Origin: Acidimicrobiales bacterium
Lineage (GTDB): Bacteria; Actinomycetota; Acidimicrobiia; Acidimicrobiales; SZUA-35
Assembly: GCA_020630065.1 (NCBI GenBank)
Contig: JAHDCC010000009.1
Span: 1-64,000, forward strand
Length of the DNA stretch: 64,000 nucleotides
Direction: 5' to 3'
Shown: positions 46,771-56,933 of the stretch, piece by piece
Position numbering within the stretch: position 1 is the first letter of the stretch
How the letters are laid out: every line of letters begins with the position of its first letter
Made by a program: the position numbers and the translations under genes
The notes under the pieces: model-generated
Databases searched by the model: none
Seen by the model: only the letters and a program-made list of their open reading frames with translations
What the model was told of the DNA's origin: nothing

Positions 46771-47319
46771 TCAAATTTCACTACCTTGGATTGTTTTTAC
46801 AAACTCAGGTATTTTAGGGATAACTAGGGCCATCGAGTCGGCGCAAACTTGCCGGTTTTCGAACCATTCACCTATTTCTTGCAGCGGCACTCGTTGACTT
46901 CGTTGAACTTCTCCATCTGTGAAGGTAATCGGGCCATCATATTTCAGTCCATAGACGTGGCCTACAACCGCCAGGTCTTCGTTTTGATAGAACCCGCCGC
47001 CTAGAAAGGTCAGGGTTTGTCCGCTTATACCGGCTTCTTCAGCTAGCTCCCGCTCGGCGGCATCCAACCATTCTTCTCCAACATCACATACACCTCCAAA
47101 CGCTACATCCCAAAAGTCGGGGTTGTAGTCTTTAGCGGGTGAACGTTGGTGTGTGACCAGGGACAGGGTCGATGAATCACCGGTGAGAACCACCACGTAA
47201 ACCGAACGGTGGGCCAAATTCTGGCTCCTCATCTCTGCCCGGGTAGCGATATCTAGTACGGACCCATCCGGTCGAACGACTTCTACAAGTTCCGCCGACG
47301 GGTCCGTACTCTTATTCAC
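46771..47319 (-). CDS. NUDIX hydrolase
   Basis: The NUDIX box is complete: GGVCDVGEEWLDAAERELAEEAG. Length and the N-terminal EVVRPDGSVLD resemble the YfcD/isopentenyl-diphosphate-isomerase-like NUDIX group, but the substrate cannot be read. It starts at ATG 47319, 17 bp after the selenocysteine lipoprotein gene, and ends 26 bp before the response regulator, so it is part of the same minus-strand run. Confidence 0.88.
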   Translation of the reverse strand: MNKSTDPSAELVEVVRPDGSVLDIATRAEMRSQNLAHRSVYVVVLTGDSSTLSLVTHQRSPAKDYNPDFWDVAFGGVCDVGEEWLDAAERELAEEAGISGQTLTFLGGGFYQNEDLAVVGHVYGLKYDGPITFTDGEVQRSQRVPLQEIGEWFENRQVCADSMALVIPKIPEFVKTIQGSEI

Positions 47320-47336
47320 GCGTTCCTTAGTTACGG

Positions 47337-47900
47337 TTAGCCAACGGCGGCCGCAACAGCGTTAGGGTCGAAATTGCTCCAACGTTGGATTTCGGCACCG
47401 CTTGAATCTAGCAGAATCGTCGTATGTTGGCTGTTGACGTCATACGCCTCCCAAACATCTCGACTATCTGACCAAACAAGGTCGGCGGCATCGGTTTGTG
47501 CCTCTTGCTGAAACTGTTCTGCTAACTCTTGGTTGTCTAAGATTCCGACACCAACTACTTGAATTGCGTCTGCGTTAAGGGAAGCCAACTGCTCCACCTG
47601 GGGCGCTTGCGCCCGGCAGCTTGGTCAATGCGGGAAGTAGAACCACAACAGCACTGGCGTGTCGCCGCCAGAAACCAACTCACTGAACGCAACCGTGGTG
47701 TCGTCGTTCAAACTCAGCACTTCAGCGTCAGGAAACGACGCTGCGCCAGCACCAGCATCTGCGGTAGTTGAATCACCACCACAGCTTGCGACCAACAACA
47801 TAGTAGCCACGAGCAGTGCAGCGAATGCACCCAATCTGGATCTCGCTGGCCCACCAGGCTGGCGGACACCCTGGGATCTATAGTTCATAGAAAAGTCCAT
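47337..47900 (-). CDS. TlpA-like thioredoxin-fold lipoprotein with selenocysteine (U-P-S-C)
   Basis: Two adjacent frames join into one protein of 187 residues if the TGA at 47625-47627 is read as selenocysteine. The first part has a lipoprotein signal (lipobox LVASC, Cys40), a short linker and the thioredoxin strand PVLLWFYFPH. The TGA follows, then PSCRAQAPQVEQLASL. The site is Sec92-Pro-Ser-Cys95, exactly where TlpA/ResA proteins have CPxC, followed by the usual RAxxPxxExLA helix. The remainder (VVGVGILDN, TTILLDSSG) completes the fold. A GC-rich hairpin follows the UGA. It should be a membrane-anchored thiol or selenol redox protein outside the cell membrane. Neither half makes sense as a separate gene. 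Confidence 0.92.
47598..47619 (-). promoter_or_regulatory. SECIS-like hairpin after the UGA of the TlpA-like gene
   Basis: In the mRNA, GGGCG and CGCCC close the tetraloop CAAG, with an outer CUG/CAG stem below a CC bulge. The loop begins 15 bases after the UGA, against 14 in selD. The shared geometry supports both as SelB-binding sites. Confidence 0.68.
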
Positions 47901-48043
47901 TCTTTAGCTAACTCTAGTATCGTCCGTCAAATTCCTAAAGAGAACAAGAACTTATTAACGTCCAGTAAACCTCAAATGCCCGGCTTAGAGAATAATCGTG
48001 AGACGAGTAAAGTTGAACATAGCGACAGAACCATGATGAGGAT

Positions 48044-49618
48044 ATGGCCAAGAAACCCCTACTGCTCGATGCAAGACTAGCTGGTGCAACCGCGGCTATC
48101 GTTTCGATGGGGGCTGCCGAGCTCTTGGCCGGAGCCCTACGTCCAAACCCAGGACCCGTGGAGGCAGTCAGCACTCGAGTCGTCGCCTACGCCCCGACAT
48201 GGTTCGTCGAACTGGGCAAAACGCTCTTTGGCTTCTCAGACAAGATAGCGCTCCTGGTCGGAACAGCCGTTCTGACTACGCTGATCGGCGCACTTTTGGG
48301 CAAACTGGCTCGGGAACGGATGGGTTTCGCACTCGCCGGGATCGTTGCGATGCAGGCCATAGGTTTTGTCGCGATGGTGAGCGACGACAACGGCCACGCC
48401 GGCGCATCCATGTTCTTGACGATCGCTGGAACCTTGCTCGGCTTCGTAGTTTTTATTGTTCTGATGGGTTTGATCACGCCAGTACCCAAAACGTCTCAAG
48501 ATAAAGACTCCGACATTTCACCGACAAATCCACCGGTTCGGCGTCGGACATTTCTGGCGGCCACAGGCGTCGTAGCTGCGTCTGGGGCCTTGATGGGGGT
48601 AGGCGGAAACCGGCTTCGAGACCGGGGAGGCGACAACGCCACAGCCGCCAAGGTCACTTTTCCACCGTCGCCCGACGCAGAAAAAATCGACTCTCTGGTC
48701 GACAAAGCTAACAGCAGTCCAGTAGCGGCAACCGAACAAATCACACCGGCGGTAGTGCCGAATGAGGATTACTACCGGATCGACACATCACTTTTTGTTC
48801 CGAACATCAATGCCGATGACTGGTCGTTAACCATCGACGGCTTGGTTGACAATCCAATGACCCTGACCTACGACGAACTGGTCAAACGGTCCACCACGAT
48901 CGCCCCCGTCACGTTGTCATGTGTCTCGAACGAAGTTGGCGGACCGTTGGTTGGCAACGCCGTATGGCAAGGCGTACCCCTTCAGGAACTGCTAGAAGAA
49001 GCTGGAGTGAAACCCGAAGCAAGCCAGGTAGCGAGCTATGCCGATAACTGGTCCTGTGGGTTCCCGACGGCGGCGCTCGACGACAATCGGACGGCGCTGG
49101 TCGCGGTGGGAATGAATGGAGAGCCGCTGCCTAATCTGCACGGATTTCCGGCCAGGCTCGTGGTCTCAGGTCTCTACGGGTACGTTTCTGCTACCAAGTG
49201 GCTTCGACGGATAGAGCTCACAACACTAGAAGATTTCGATGGGTTCTGGATCGACAAAGGCTGGGCCAAAATAGCCCCAGTTAAAACGCAGGCCCGCATC
49301 GATAAACCTTTGCCGTTGGAGGAGTTCGATTCATCACAGCCAATTGATATTGCTGGCGTCGCGTGGGCACCCAGTATCGGTATCGAACGAGTAGAGGTGC
49401 AAGTCGACTCTGGCCCTTGGCTCGAAGCTGAGCTCGGGGAAAGCCTCGGACCCGATGCGTGGCGTCAGTGGCGTGTCAAATGGGAAGGCGACAAAGGCGA
49501 ACACACCGTGCAAGTTCGTGCCACGACAAGTAACGGCGAGGTACAGACTGACGAACGCACAGCTCCCGCACCAAACGGCGCTAGTGGACGTCACACCCGT
49601 CGGTTCATATCGCTGTAG
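48044..49618 (+). CDS. membrane-anchored molybdopterin oxidoreductase, sulfite oxidase family
   Basis: The N-terminal part has four or so membrane helices (about residues 12-145), then a twin-arginine-like segment (RRRTFLAATG) and an outer catalytic domain. That domain shows the sulfite oxidase/YedY-type molybdopterin fold (DDWSLTIDGLVDNPMTLTYDEL) with the molybdenum-ligand Cys in TLSCVSNEVGG and GFPARLVVSGLYGYVSATKWL. An Ig-like dimerisation domain ends it (about 425-520). This TM-plus-catalytic layout is common in actinobacteria. The substrate is unknown. It is divergent from the selenolipoprotein gene, 143 bp away. Its cofactor could be supplied by the moaA-moaC-moeA genes at 57.6-60.5 kb. 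Confidence 0.88.
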   Translation: MAKKPLLLDARLAGATAAIVSMGAAELLAGALRPNPGPVEAVSTRVVAYAPTWFVELGKTLFGFSDKIALLVGTAVLTTLIGALLGKLARERMGFALAGIVAMQAIGFVAMVSDDNGHAGASMFLTIAGTLLGFVVFIVLMGLITPVPKTSQDKDSDISPTNPPVRRRTFLAATGVVAASGALMGVGGNRLRDRGGDNATAAKVTFPPSPDAEKIDSLVDKANSSPVAATEQITPAVVPNEDYYRIDTSLFVPNINADDWSLTIDGLVDNPMTLTYDELVKRSTTIAPVTLSCVSNEVGGPLVGNAVWQGVPLQELLEEAGVKPEASQVASYADNWSCGFPTAALDDNRTALVAVGMNGEPLPNLHGFPARLVVSGLYGYVSATKWLRRIELTTLEDFDGFWIDKGWAKIAPVKTQARIDKPLPLEEFDSSQPIDIAGVAWAPSIGIERVEVQVDSGPWLEAELGESLGPDAWRQWRVKWEGDKGEHTVQVRATTSNGEVQTDERTAPAPNGASGRHTRRFISL

Positions 49619-49974
49619 GCGTTACCGAAAATCCCTACAAAGACTCGCCACAGATTACACGTACTCATATCATTCAATTCCGAACTTGGTGACGGGATCA
49701 TTTACCTGTTGTACTATCAATAATCTCCAGCAGTCCCCTACTGAATAGAGGTGCTCCTACAAGCAGATAGACCTCTTTCCACCGAATAGGATTTGAATTT
49801 TGGGGACCTAGAAAACTTTTCTTCCCCCAAAACCACCGCTCCCGTGAACCGAATACCCTACAAACAGAGGCCTAAACTGGGCTGTTTATAGAACCTTCAT
49901 CAGCGATGGAAAATACGTTCCATGATTTCAAAGGCCTTTCACTATAAGATTCGTTTTATGGGAAAGGTCCTCAG
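49619..49974. other. 356-bp intergenic region with two hairpins
   Basis: No gene seen. AGAGGT (49747-49752) can pair with ACCTCT (49771-49776), and TTTTGGGG (49798-49805) with CCCCAAAA (49825-49832); either may end the molybdoenzyme transcript. The promoter for the next gene should lie in the AT-rich 49880-49960 part; AAGG near 49965 is its ribosome site. Confidence 0.45.
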
Positions 49975-51333
49975 ATGAAACGAATCATATCGCCTGTATT
50001 AGCAGGTTTCAGCTTGCTGATTGTTGGAGCGATAATCACAAACTCCATCATCGATGGCGAGCAGCTGGTGATCAAGTTTCTGGCGACCGTAGTAGTGGCA
50101 GCAATAGGGCTATATATCATCAGCGATCTCCGACTTCGCCAATCCGAAAACTCGGCGATCTTGTCAAATCAGTCAGCATCCATAGGCGCTTTACAACAGA
50201 CAGAATCAGGACAACCCAACATGCCGATTATCAGATCTAAGAGTGCAGAGCAGTCAACACCGTCTTCTCCCCCTTCGAACAGCACTGCCGCCTTCATGGC
50301 CAAAATCAACAAGCGTCAAGCGGACGAGGCAGCCAAAGCAACTGATAACCGAAGTTACTCGGCCATGGGACGGATCAAACAGAAGCGCCGAAACCAGCCT
50401 GCTACTAACGACAAGCAACTTGTGGATGTCGCTACCAAAAGCGCAACGGAAGTCGATTCAGCACCGTTGTCTCCATCACCAGTTATAGCCGAGCGGTTGG
50501 ATGTAGAGGAGACAACAATAGACGCAGCGCCGTTAGAGACGCTTCGAGTAGAGGGGCCTATCGACGGTTTACTTCCGAGCCAGGGAAATTCGGCGGACAC
50601 CATGCCTCCTGGCGTCTACGGCATTGGCCACGACTCCGGCGCCAACCTAACCTCAATCCTGCAAATTCCAGCCGAAGCAGATATCCCGTCGAACGACGAT
50701 ACACCAGAGGACATCAGCGATATCGAGGACCTCCCTGCGCCATTCGATATTGATGACATTGACAGCGCCGACGAAAAAACAGACGAACCAGCAAATCAAG
50801 ATTCGTCGGAAACCGATACCGCCGACCGTGCCGAAGAACTTGTTGCCGCCACTAACCCTGAACGGCGTCGGTTCACTCCAGAAGATATCAATATCGCAGA
50901 CCTCAGGGCCGTCGACCTTGAAGAGGTACGCGAACAGCTAACTAAACCGGCACCGACTTCACCAAAGAAGACGCAGTCCAAATCCAGTACTCAAATCGCT
51001 GAAACCCAAACAGCATCTGCGCTCGACGCTATCAATGATGCTATCGCCGATGGAGAACGTTCAATTATTGGATCGTTGATCGAACGGGGGGTCCTTTCAG
51101 AGGAAGGTCCGATCACTGATGACGACGTCACAACTATGATTTATGTCGCGTTCACGTCTTCCGAACTACGAAAAATTCTCCAAGATGGCGGCACTATGGA
51201 CACCAACAACGGTGAAATCAGCCTCGAAGGTCTCGGCATCTACACCACCGATGACCTCGCTTCCGACGACAAATTTCTTGTCGTCGGACCTGACGAGGCT
51301 GTTAGCCAACTCGCAAACAACACGAGCACGTAG
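49975..51333 (+). CDS. acidic membrane protein of unknown function
   Basis: I do not recognise the family. Two close membrane helices (about residues 8-26 and 33-50) form a hairpin, so both ends are probably cytoplasmic. A long disordered region follows, rich in Asp, Glu, Ser and Pro with a basic patch near 105-140. The last 110 residues look folded (DAINDAIADGERSIIGSLIERGVLSEEGP...), perhaps a small helical domain with a two-strand end. It is convergent with metH, 25 bp apart. Confidence 0.65.
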   Translation: MKRIISPVLAGFSLLIVGAIITNSIIDGEQLVIKFLATVVVAAIGLYIISDLRLRQSENSAILSNQSASIGALQQTESGQPNMPIIRSKSAEQSTPSSPPSNSTAAFMAKINKRQADEAAKATDNRSYSAMGRIKQKRRNQPATNDKQLVDVATKSATEVDSAPLSPSPVIAERLDVEETTIDAAPLETLRVEGPIDGLLPSQGNSADTMPPGVYGIGHDSGANLTSILQIPAEADIPSNDDTPEDISDIEDLPAPFDIDDIDSADEKTDEPANQDSSETDTADRAEELVAATNPERRRFTPEDINIADLRAVDLEEVREQLTKPAPTSPKKTQSKSSTQIAETQTASALDAINDAIADGERSIIGSLIERGVLSEEGPITDDDVTTMIYVAFTSSELRKILQDGGTMDTNNGEISLEGLGIYTTDDLASDDKFLVVGPDEAVSQLANNTST

Positions 51334-51358
51334 CTAACAGAACGGCCAGTTAATCGGC

Positions 51359-54300
51359 TCACAACATTACTGGGGCAAGCCAACGACGGGTCTCATCTAC
51401 CGACGAACCTTTCCGTTGGGCATAGTCGATCAGTTGGTCTTCTCCGACTCGACGAACACCGAAGTACCGGCTTTCAGGGTGCGAAAAGTATAGTCCGCTA
51501 ACAGCGGCGGCGGGAAACATCGCAAAGCTTTCCGTCAACGTAAGACCGATACGCGACTCGGCTTCAAGCATCTCAAAGATCGTACCCTTTTCAGTATGGT
51601 CGGGGCAGGCCGGGTAGCCGGGAGCGGGGCGAATACCCTGATATTTTTCTTTGATCAGTTCTTCGTTCGTAAACCGTTGAGATTGATATCCCCATAACTC
51701 GGTTCGTACCCGATGATGCATATATTCGGCGCTCGCCTCAGCTAAGCGATCGGCGATCGACTTGACCATAATCGAACGATAGTCATCGTCGTCATCCTCG
51801 TACCGTTTGGCCTCAACGTCAACTCCTTTGCCGGTGGTAACCGCAAAAGCTCCGATGTAGTCGACAGGTCCGGTCTCTGACGGGGCGATGTAGTCGGCCA
51901 ACGCATAATTCGGGCGACCACCTTTTTGTTCAACCTGTTGACGTAACGTGTGAATAGTTCTGAATGGCTTACCGTCACCGTCGAATAGTTGGATGTCGTC
52001 GCCTTTGGCTGCCGCTGGCCAAAATCCCACGACGGCTCTAGATTCAAGCCAGTCACTAGCCAGCATCTGGTCTAACATCGCTTTGCCATCTGCAAAAACG
52101 TTGGTAGCCGCTTCGCCGACAACTTCATCGGTTAAAATTTTCGGATACGAACCAGCCAAGTCCCAGGTCCGGAAAAACGGAGACCAGTCGATGTAGTCGA
52201 CCAACTCGTGGACGTCTATATCGAAGGTCTTCACGCCGGTGAAACTCGGTTTCGTCGGTTCGAAACTGTCCCAATCGATGGGAACCCGGTTGGCTCGGGC
52301 GTCTTCAAGGGACGTCGTTTTAGTGCCAGCCCCATTTTTGCGGGCAACTCGGACTTTTTCGTAATCGTCCGAGACCGTTGTTTTGAATGTGTCGCTGTTT
52401 TCGCCAACTAGATCAGAGATGACACCAACGGCAAGTGAAGCGTCGGCGACATGAACAACGCTTTCGCTGTACGCCTCGTCTATTCGAACCGCGGTATGGA
52501 CTCGACTGGTCGTCGCACCCCCAATTAAGAGAGGGATTTTCATGCCACGAGATTCCATCCGTTCAGCCACGTGCACCATCTCATCTAAGCTTGGAGTGAT
52601 AAGACCGGAAACGCCGATGATGTCGGCATTGTGCTCTTCGGCGGCGTCGAGAATAGTGTCTGCGGGGACCATAACACCGAGATCGATTACTTCGTAATTG
52701 TTGCAGCGCAGCACTACCCCAACGATATTTTTTCCGATGTCGTGCACGTCGCCTTTGGCTGTAGCCATAATAACCACAGCTGCTGAGTCAGCTGATGATC
52801 CTTCTGAAGCAACAAACGGCTCCAAATGTGCGACCGCTTTTTTCATCACTCGAGCACTTTTCACGACCTGAGGCAGAAACATCTTTCCGGCACCGAACAG
52901 CTCACCGACCTCGTTCATGCCGTCCATCAACGGGCCTTCGATAACGTCTAAGGCTCGCGATGATGCTAGGCGGGCTTCTTCGGTGTCTTCGACTACATAT
53001 GTGTCGAGACCTTTGACCAGCGCGTGGGCTATACGCTTCTCGACTGACGCCTCTCGCCAGCTCAGATCTTTAGCTTGAGCTTTGGCCGACGATTTAGCTT
53101 CGCTCGCAATATCGATTAGCCGCTCGGTTGCATCGTCTCGACGATTGAATAAAACATCCTCGATGCGTCCCCGCAATTCTCCAGGCACGTCTTCATAGAC
53201 GGGTAGCCGACCGGCATTTACGATCGCCATCGACATTTTGGATTTAACTGCGTGATAGAGAAACACAGCGTTCATGGCTTCTCGAAGCGGATTGTTACCT
53301 CGGAACGAGAAAGATAAATTACTGACTCCACCCGAAACTTGGGTTAGCGGCATCTCCGTTCTGATTCGCTCCGTAGCGTCTAGAAACGCCTTTCCATAGT
53401 TGGCGTGTTCTTCGATTCCAGTAGCAACCGCGAATATATTAGGGTCGAAGATAATGTCCTCTGGGGCGAAGTCGAGTTCCTCAACTAACAGGTCGTGAGA
53501 TCGTTTACAAATTTCGTATTTGTGTTCTGCGGTTTCGGCCTGACCCGATTCGTCAAACGCCATAACAACCACGGCGGCGCCATAGCGTTGAGCTTTCTTT
53601 GCCTGCGCTAAAAACGATTCTTCGCCTTCTTTAAGGCTAATCGAGTTGACAATCGCTTTACCTTGAACACATTGAAGACCTGCTTCGATTACCGACCACT
53701 TTGACGAGTCAATCATGAACGGGACTCGAGCAATATCTGGTTCGGTAGCGATCAAGTTGCAGTAGTGACGCATCGCTGCTTCTGAGTCAAGCAGCCCCTC
53801 ATCCATGTTTATGTCGATAACCTGAGCGCCGTTGTCCACTTGGTCTCGAGCAACATCAACAGCGGCGTCATAGTCTTCCTCTTTGATGAGACGGGCAAAT
53901 TTCGCTGACCCTGTGACGTTGGTTCTTTCACCAACGTTTACCAACAGTGAGTCTTCGTCGATCGTCATCGGCTCCAGACCAGAAAGCCTGGTGGCCCGTG
54001 GAAGCGTCGGTATCTCACGAGTCGGGTAAAGGCCTGCGACGCGGGCTATTGCCGAGATGTGATCTGGAACGGTTCCGCAACAACCACCAACCAGATTAAG
54101 AATGCCATTAGCCGCAAGCTCGTCGAGTATCGATGCCATCTCATCGGCACCCAGGTCATACCCGCCGAGGTCGTTTGGGAGTCCGGCGTTTGGGTGACAG
54201 CTGATGGGCACATTAGCGACTCTCGACAGTTCGGTAATGTGAGCCTTGATTTCACTTGGTCCAAGAGCACAGTTCAATCCGACTGCGATCGGTTTAGCGT

Positions 54301-55021
54301 GCGCAATTGAGTTCCAGAACGCTTCTGGCGTTTGGCCCGATAAGAGACGCCCAGCTTGATCGGTGATGGTTCCTGAGATCATTACCGGAACCTGATTACC
54401 TGTTTGTTCGACGTATTCGGCGTGGGCATAAATAGCAGCTTTGGCGTTGAGTGTGTCAAACACCGTTTCGATGAGAATGACGTCTGCGCCGCCGTCAACT
54501 AGCGCAGTTATCGATTCAGAATAAGTGACTACCAGCTCAGAAAACGTGATGTTTCGACTTGCCGGATCGTTGACGTCGGGGGAAAGACTACACGTTGCAC
54601 TCGTTGGCCCGACCGCTCCCAGCACCCATCGACATTGCCCATCTGAAGCGGTCAATTCATCGGCGACCTCGCGCGCGATTTTTGCCGAGTCATAGTTGAG
54701 TTCACGAACGAGATGTTGTGTCCCGTAGTCGGCTTGAGCTACCGAGTTCGAACTGAAGGTATTGGTTGAAGCAAAGTCGGCGCCCGCCTCGAAGAACGAT
54801 CGATGAATAGTTTTGATTACATCGGGGCGGGTTAACGACAATATGTCGTTGTTACCAAACAGGTCGCTTGGGTGGTCGACCAATATGGTGCCGCGAAAGT
54901 CGTCTTCTTCTAGGTCCAACAGCTGAATGTTGGTACCCATAGCGCCGTCGATCACTAAGATTCGTTCGGCTAAAGCATCGTGTAAGGCGGCGCGGCGCTG
55001 ATCAGGCGTGAACGTACTCAT
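51359..55021 (-). CDS. metH: cobalamin-dependent methionine synthase
   Basis: It transfers methyl from methyltetrahydrofolate via cobalamin to homocysteine. All four modules are present in 1220 residues: the homocysteine domain (zinc Cys in LNCALG and GGCCGT), the pterin-binding domain (about 350-620, [12 protein letters not shown]-type), the cobalamin domain with the base-off motif DVHDIGKN near residue 757, and the C-terminal SAM-binding reactivation domain. ATG 55021 overlaps metF by four bases. It is the third gene of the arsR-methyltransferase, metF, metH operon. No B12 riboswitch is seen ahead of the operon. Confidence 0.97.
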   Translation of the reverse strand: MSTFTPDQRRAALHDALAERILVIDGAMGTNIQLLDLEEDDFRGTILVDHPSDLFGNNDILSLTRPDVIKTIHRSFFEAGADFASTNTFSSNSVAQADYGTQHLVRELNYDSAKIAREVADELTASDGQCRWVLGAVGPTSATCSLSPDVNDPASRNITFSELVVTYSESITALVDGGADVILIETVFDTLNAKAAIYAHAEYVEQTGNQVPVMISGTITDQAGRLLSGQTPEAFWNSIAHAKPIAVGLNCALGPSEIKAHITELSRVANVPISCHPNAGLPNDLGGYDLGADEMASILDELAANGILNLVGGCCGTVPDHISAIARVAGLYPTREIPTLPRATRLSGLEPMTIDEDSLLVNVGERTNVTGSAKFARLIKEEDYDAAVDVARDQVDNGAQVIDINMDEGLLDSEAAMRHYCNLIATEPDIARVPFMIDSSKWSVIEAGLQCVQGKAIVNSISLKEGEESFLAQAKKAQRYGAAVVVMAFDESGQAETAEHKYEICKRSHDLLVEELDFAPEDIIFDPNIFAVATGIEEHANYGKAFLDATERIRTEMPLTQVSGGVSNLSFSFRGNNPLREAMNAVFLYHAVKSKMSMAIVNAGRLPVYEDVPGELRGRIEDVLFNRRDDATERLIDIASEAKSSAKAQAKDLSWREASVEKRIAHALVKGLDTYVVEDTEEARLASSRALDVIEGPLMDGMNEVGELFGAGKMFLPQVVKSARVMKKAVAHLEPFVASEGSSADSAAVVIMATAKGDVHDIGKNIVGVVLRCNNYEVIDLGVMVPADTILDAAEEHNADIIGVSGLITPSLDEMVHVAERMESRGMKIPLLIGGATTSRVHTAVRIDEAYSESVVHVADASLAVGVISDLVGENSDTFKTTVSDDYEKVRVARKNGAGTKTTSLEDARANRVPIDWDSFEPTKPSFTGVKTFDIDVHELVDYIDWSPFFRTWDLAGSYPKILTDEVVGEAATNVFADGKAMLDQMLASDWLESRAVVGFWPAAAKGDDIQLFDGDGKPFRTIHTLRQQVEQKGGRPNYALADYIAPSETGPVDYIGAFAVTTGKGVDVEAKRYEDDDDDYRSIMVKSIADRLAEASAEYMHHRVRTELWGYQSQRFTNEELIKEKYQGIRPAPGYPACPDHTEKGTIFEMLEAESRIGLTLTESFAMFPAAAVSGLYFSHPESRYFGVRRVGEDQLIDYAQRKGSSVDETRRWLAPVML

Positions 55022-55887
55022 GCCTCAACCTTGCTCGGTCCGCCTGCTAGTTGACGCCAAACTGCAGTTGTCATCTCGCCTCGGTTCATCGTGTAGAAAT
55101 GGAATTGGCTGACGCCATGTTCGATTAGGTCACGACATTGATCGACGCATATTGTGGTGCCGATCATGTTCGCGACCGTGCTTGCCGGTTTGAGGCCTTC
55201 GAATAGTGGAGGAATCCACGACGGGATCTTAGCGCCGCATCGTTCGGCGAATATCGTGTTGCGTTCTAGATTACCGATGGGGAGAATTCCCGGAATGAGT
55301 GGGATGTCGATTCCAGCGTTGGTCACGGCTTCCCGGAATCGGTAAAAGTCGGCATTGTCCAAAAAGAACTGTGTGACAAGCGAACTCGCTCCGGCATCTA
55401 CTTTTTCTTTCAAACTTTCGATGTCAGCGGCAGCCGATGCCGCCTTGGGATGGACCTCTGGGTAGGCGGCTACCGCTATGTCGAGTTCGTCGCCTCCGGT
55501 GCGGGAGCGGAGCCCGGCAACCAGTTCGGCTGCCGTTTCGTATCCTCCAGTGACTTCTGGTTGGTCGACCGGCTTGTCACCCCGGATGGCTACTAACGAC
55601 CTGACTCCAGACCGGGCGTAGTTGTCTACCACCTGGTGAACTTCTTCTTTACTCGCACCAACGCAGGTTATGTGGCCGGCTACCGGTGGGTTTGTTTCCA
55701 CACTGAGTCGGGTAACGATTTCTTCGGTTCGATTACGGGTGCTACCCCCAGCGCCGTAGGTAACGGTGAACAGTTCTGGACCAAGCGATCGCAGGTTTGC
55801 AACCGCTTCATCTAGGTTTTTTAGGCCTTTAGGACCCTTTGGAGGGTAGAACTCACAGGAGAATGTGATCTCCGAATCGATGGTCAT
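55018..55887 (-). CDS. metF: 5,10-methylenetetrahydrofolate reductase
   Basis: This flavoprotein makes methyl-tetrahydrofolate for MetH. Motifs: [10 protein letters not shown] near the start, [30 protein letters not shown], and [13 protein letters not shown] with the catalytic-site Gln/Phe. The 289-residue length is normal for the bacterial enzyme. Four-base overlaps on both sides tie it to the regulator gene upstream and metH downstream, so it is made in step with both. Confidence 0.96.
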   Translation of the reverse strand: MTIDSEITFSCEFYPPKGPKGLKNLDEAVANLRSLGPELFTVTYGAGGSTRNRTEEIVTRLSVETNPPVAGHITCVGASKEEVHQVVDNYARSGVRSLVAIRGDKPVDQPEVTGGYETAAELVAGLRSRTGGDELDIAVAAYPEVHPKAASAAADIESLKEKVDAGASSLVTQFFLDNADFYRFREAVTNAGIDIPLIPGILPIGNLERNTIFAERCGAKIPSWIPPLFEGLKPASTVANMIGTTICVDQCRDLIEHGVSQFHFYTMNRGEMTTAVWRQLAGGPSKVEA

Positions 55888-56873
55888 GGGGCTCCTTCTA
55901 ACAGGCGATCAGCGTCGGCTAGTTTGTTGGGTGTGGCTACGTAGGCAGACCACAGAGTAACGGTCAGTTGTTCTTCAGTCGATTCATCTGGGATAAAACT
56001 TCTGCTTGTGACGGATGAAAAACCGGCAGTAGAAAACAGCAGTTTCATTTGTTCGTCGGAGAACCCCAGACGGCGATGGTTGTAGTCGGTGCGAAGTCGT
56101 TCGATGGTGTGTGGAGCGAAGTCGACTACCAGTAGTTGTCCAGCTGGTTTGAGGACCCGGAAAGCTTCTGCGAATGCCAGCGGGGGGTCTTCAAGAAAAT
56201 GCAGGACATGATGCAACACCGCGACGTCGACGGTGTTCGATTCGACGTCGAGGGCGTATGCGCTGCCTTTACGAACGATGCAATGCCGAAGACCGGGGTC
56301 GTCAAGGTTCGTTCGCGCAACGTTTAACATCTCGGAGTTGTCGTCGACCCCGATAGCTGTTTCGACTCTGTTGGCGAAGAGTTCAATCACTCTGGCCGTT
56401 CCCGTGCCAATGTCGAGCAGGGTGGGAAATGTTGTGTGTTCGACCGAGTCCAAGAGGGCTTGTTCAACGTCGCCATCGGCAACGTGTAGGGCCCGGATCT
56501 GGTCCCAGTCATCGGCTACGGAAGAGAAATAGTTGGCCGCTTGTTCGCGGCGTTCGTGACGGACTTGTTCGAGCCGTTCCAAGTCGGATTGAACCTGGGC
56601 GTCTTCGACATCGACTAGGCCGAGCACCGACCGTACGATGTCTCCTCGTTGTCCAGTGGTAGCGATTTGATAGAAGGCTCGAGCGCCTTCTGCCCGGCGA
56701 ATCACCAGACCGTCGTCGGCCAGGAGTTTCAAATGCCGGCTGACGCGGGGCTGCGTCTGGCCGAGGATGTGACAGATCTCGGTCGTGGTGGCTTCGCATC
56801 GCTGAAGAATCACAAGAATCCGGAGCCGCGTGGGCTCTCCGGCAACCTTCAACGAATCGACGAGACTCTGCAT
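55884..56873 (-). CDS. ArsR-family regulator fused to a SAM-dependent methyltransferase
   Basis: Residues 1-95 form an ArsR winged helix (LKVAGEPTRLRILVILQRCEATTTEICHILGQ, PRVSRHLKLL) without the metal-binding Cys box. Residues 130-300 are a class I methyltransferase fold with the SAM motif DIGTGTARV and LHHVLHFLEDP. The domain may sense SAM or S-adenosylhomocysteine rather than methylate. An ArsR regulator of the methionine cycle, SahR, is described in Proteobacteria. This one heads the metF-metH operon and has a 20-bp palindrome 31 bp before its ATG 56873, strongly suggesting autoregulation of the methyl cycle. Confidence 0.9.
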   Translation of the reverse strand: MQSLVDSLKVAGEPTRLRILVILQRCEATTTEICHILGQTQPRVSRHLKLLADDGLVIRRAEGARAFYQIATTGQRGDIVRSVLGLVDVEDAQVQSDLERLEQVRHERREQAANYFSSVADDWDQIRALHVADGDVEQALLDSVEHTTFPTLLDIGTGTARVIELFANRVETAIGVDDNSEMLNVARTNLDDPGLRHCIVRKGSAYALDVESNTVDVAVLHHVLHFLEDPPLAFAEAFRVLKPAGQLLVVDFAPHTIERLRTDYNHRRLGFSDEQMKLLFSTAGFSSVTSRSFIPDESTEEQLTVTLWSAYVATPNKLADADRLLEGAP

Positions 56874-56904
56874 CCTGCCACCCTAACAGGTAGATCACAT
56901 AAAC

Positions 56905-56924
56905 ACATAAAGATATCTTTATGT
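56905..56924. promoter_or_regulatory. perfect 20-bp palindrome, probable operator of the met operon
   Basis: ACATAAAGATATCTTTATGT is fully self-complementary and lies in the 60-bp space between the GlpR-like gene and the ArsR-methyltransferase gene. ArsR-family dimers bind such even palindromes. The likely binder is the adjacent regulator. Confidence 0.8.
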
Positions 56925-56933
56925 TAACCTGAA

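Noticed and set aside
47337-47597. A separate 86-residue gene, with 47625-47900 as another short gene
   Set aside because: Together they make one thioredoxin-fold lipoprotein; the UGA lies at the redox Cys, so two genes or a random nonsense mutation are less likely.
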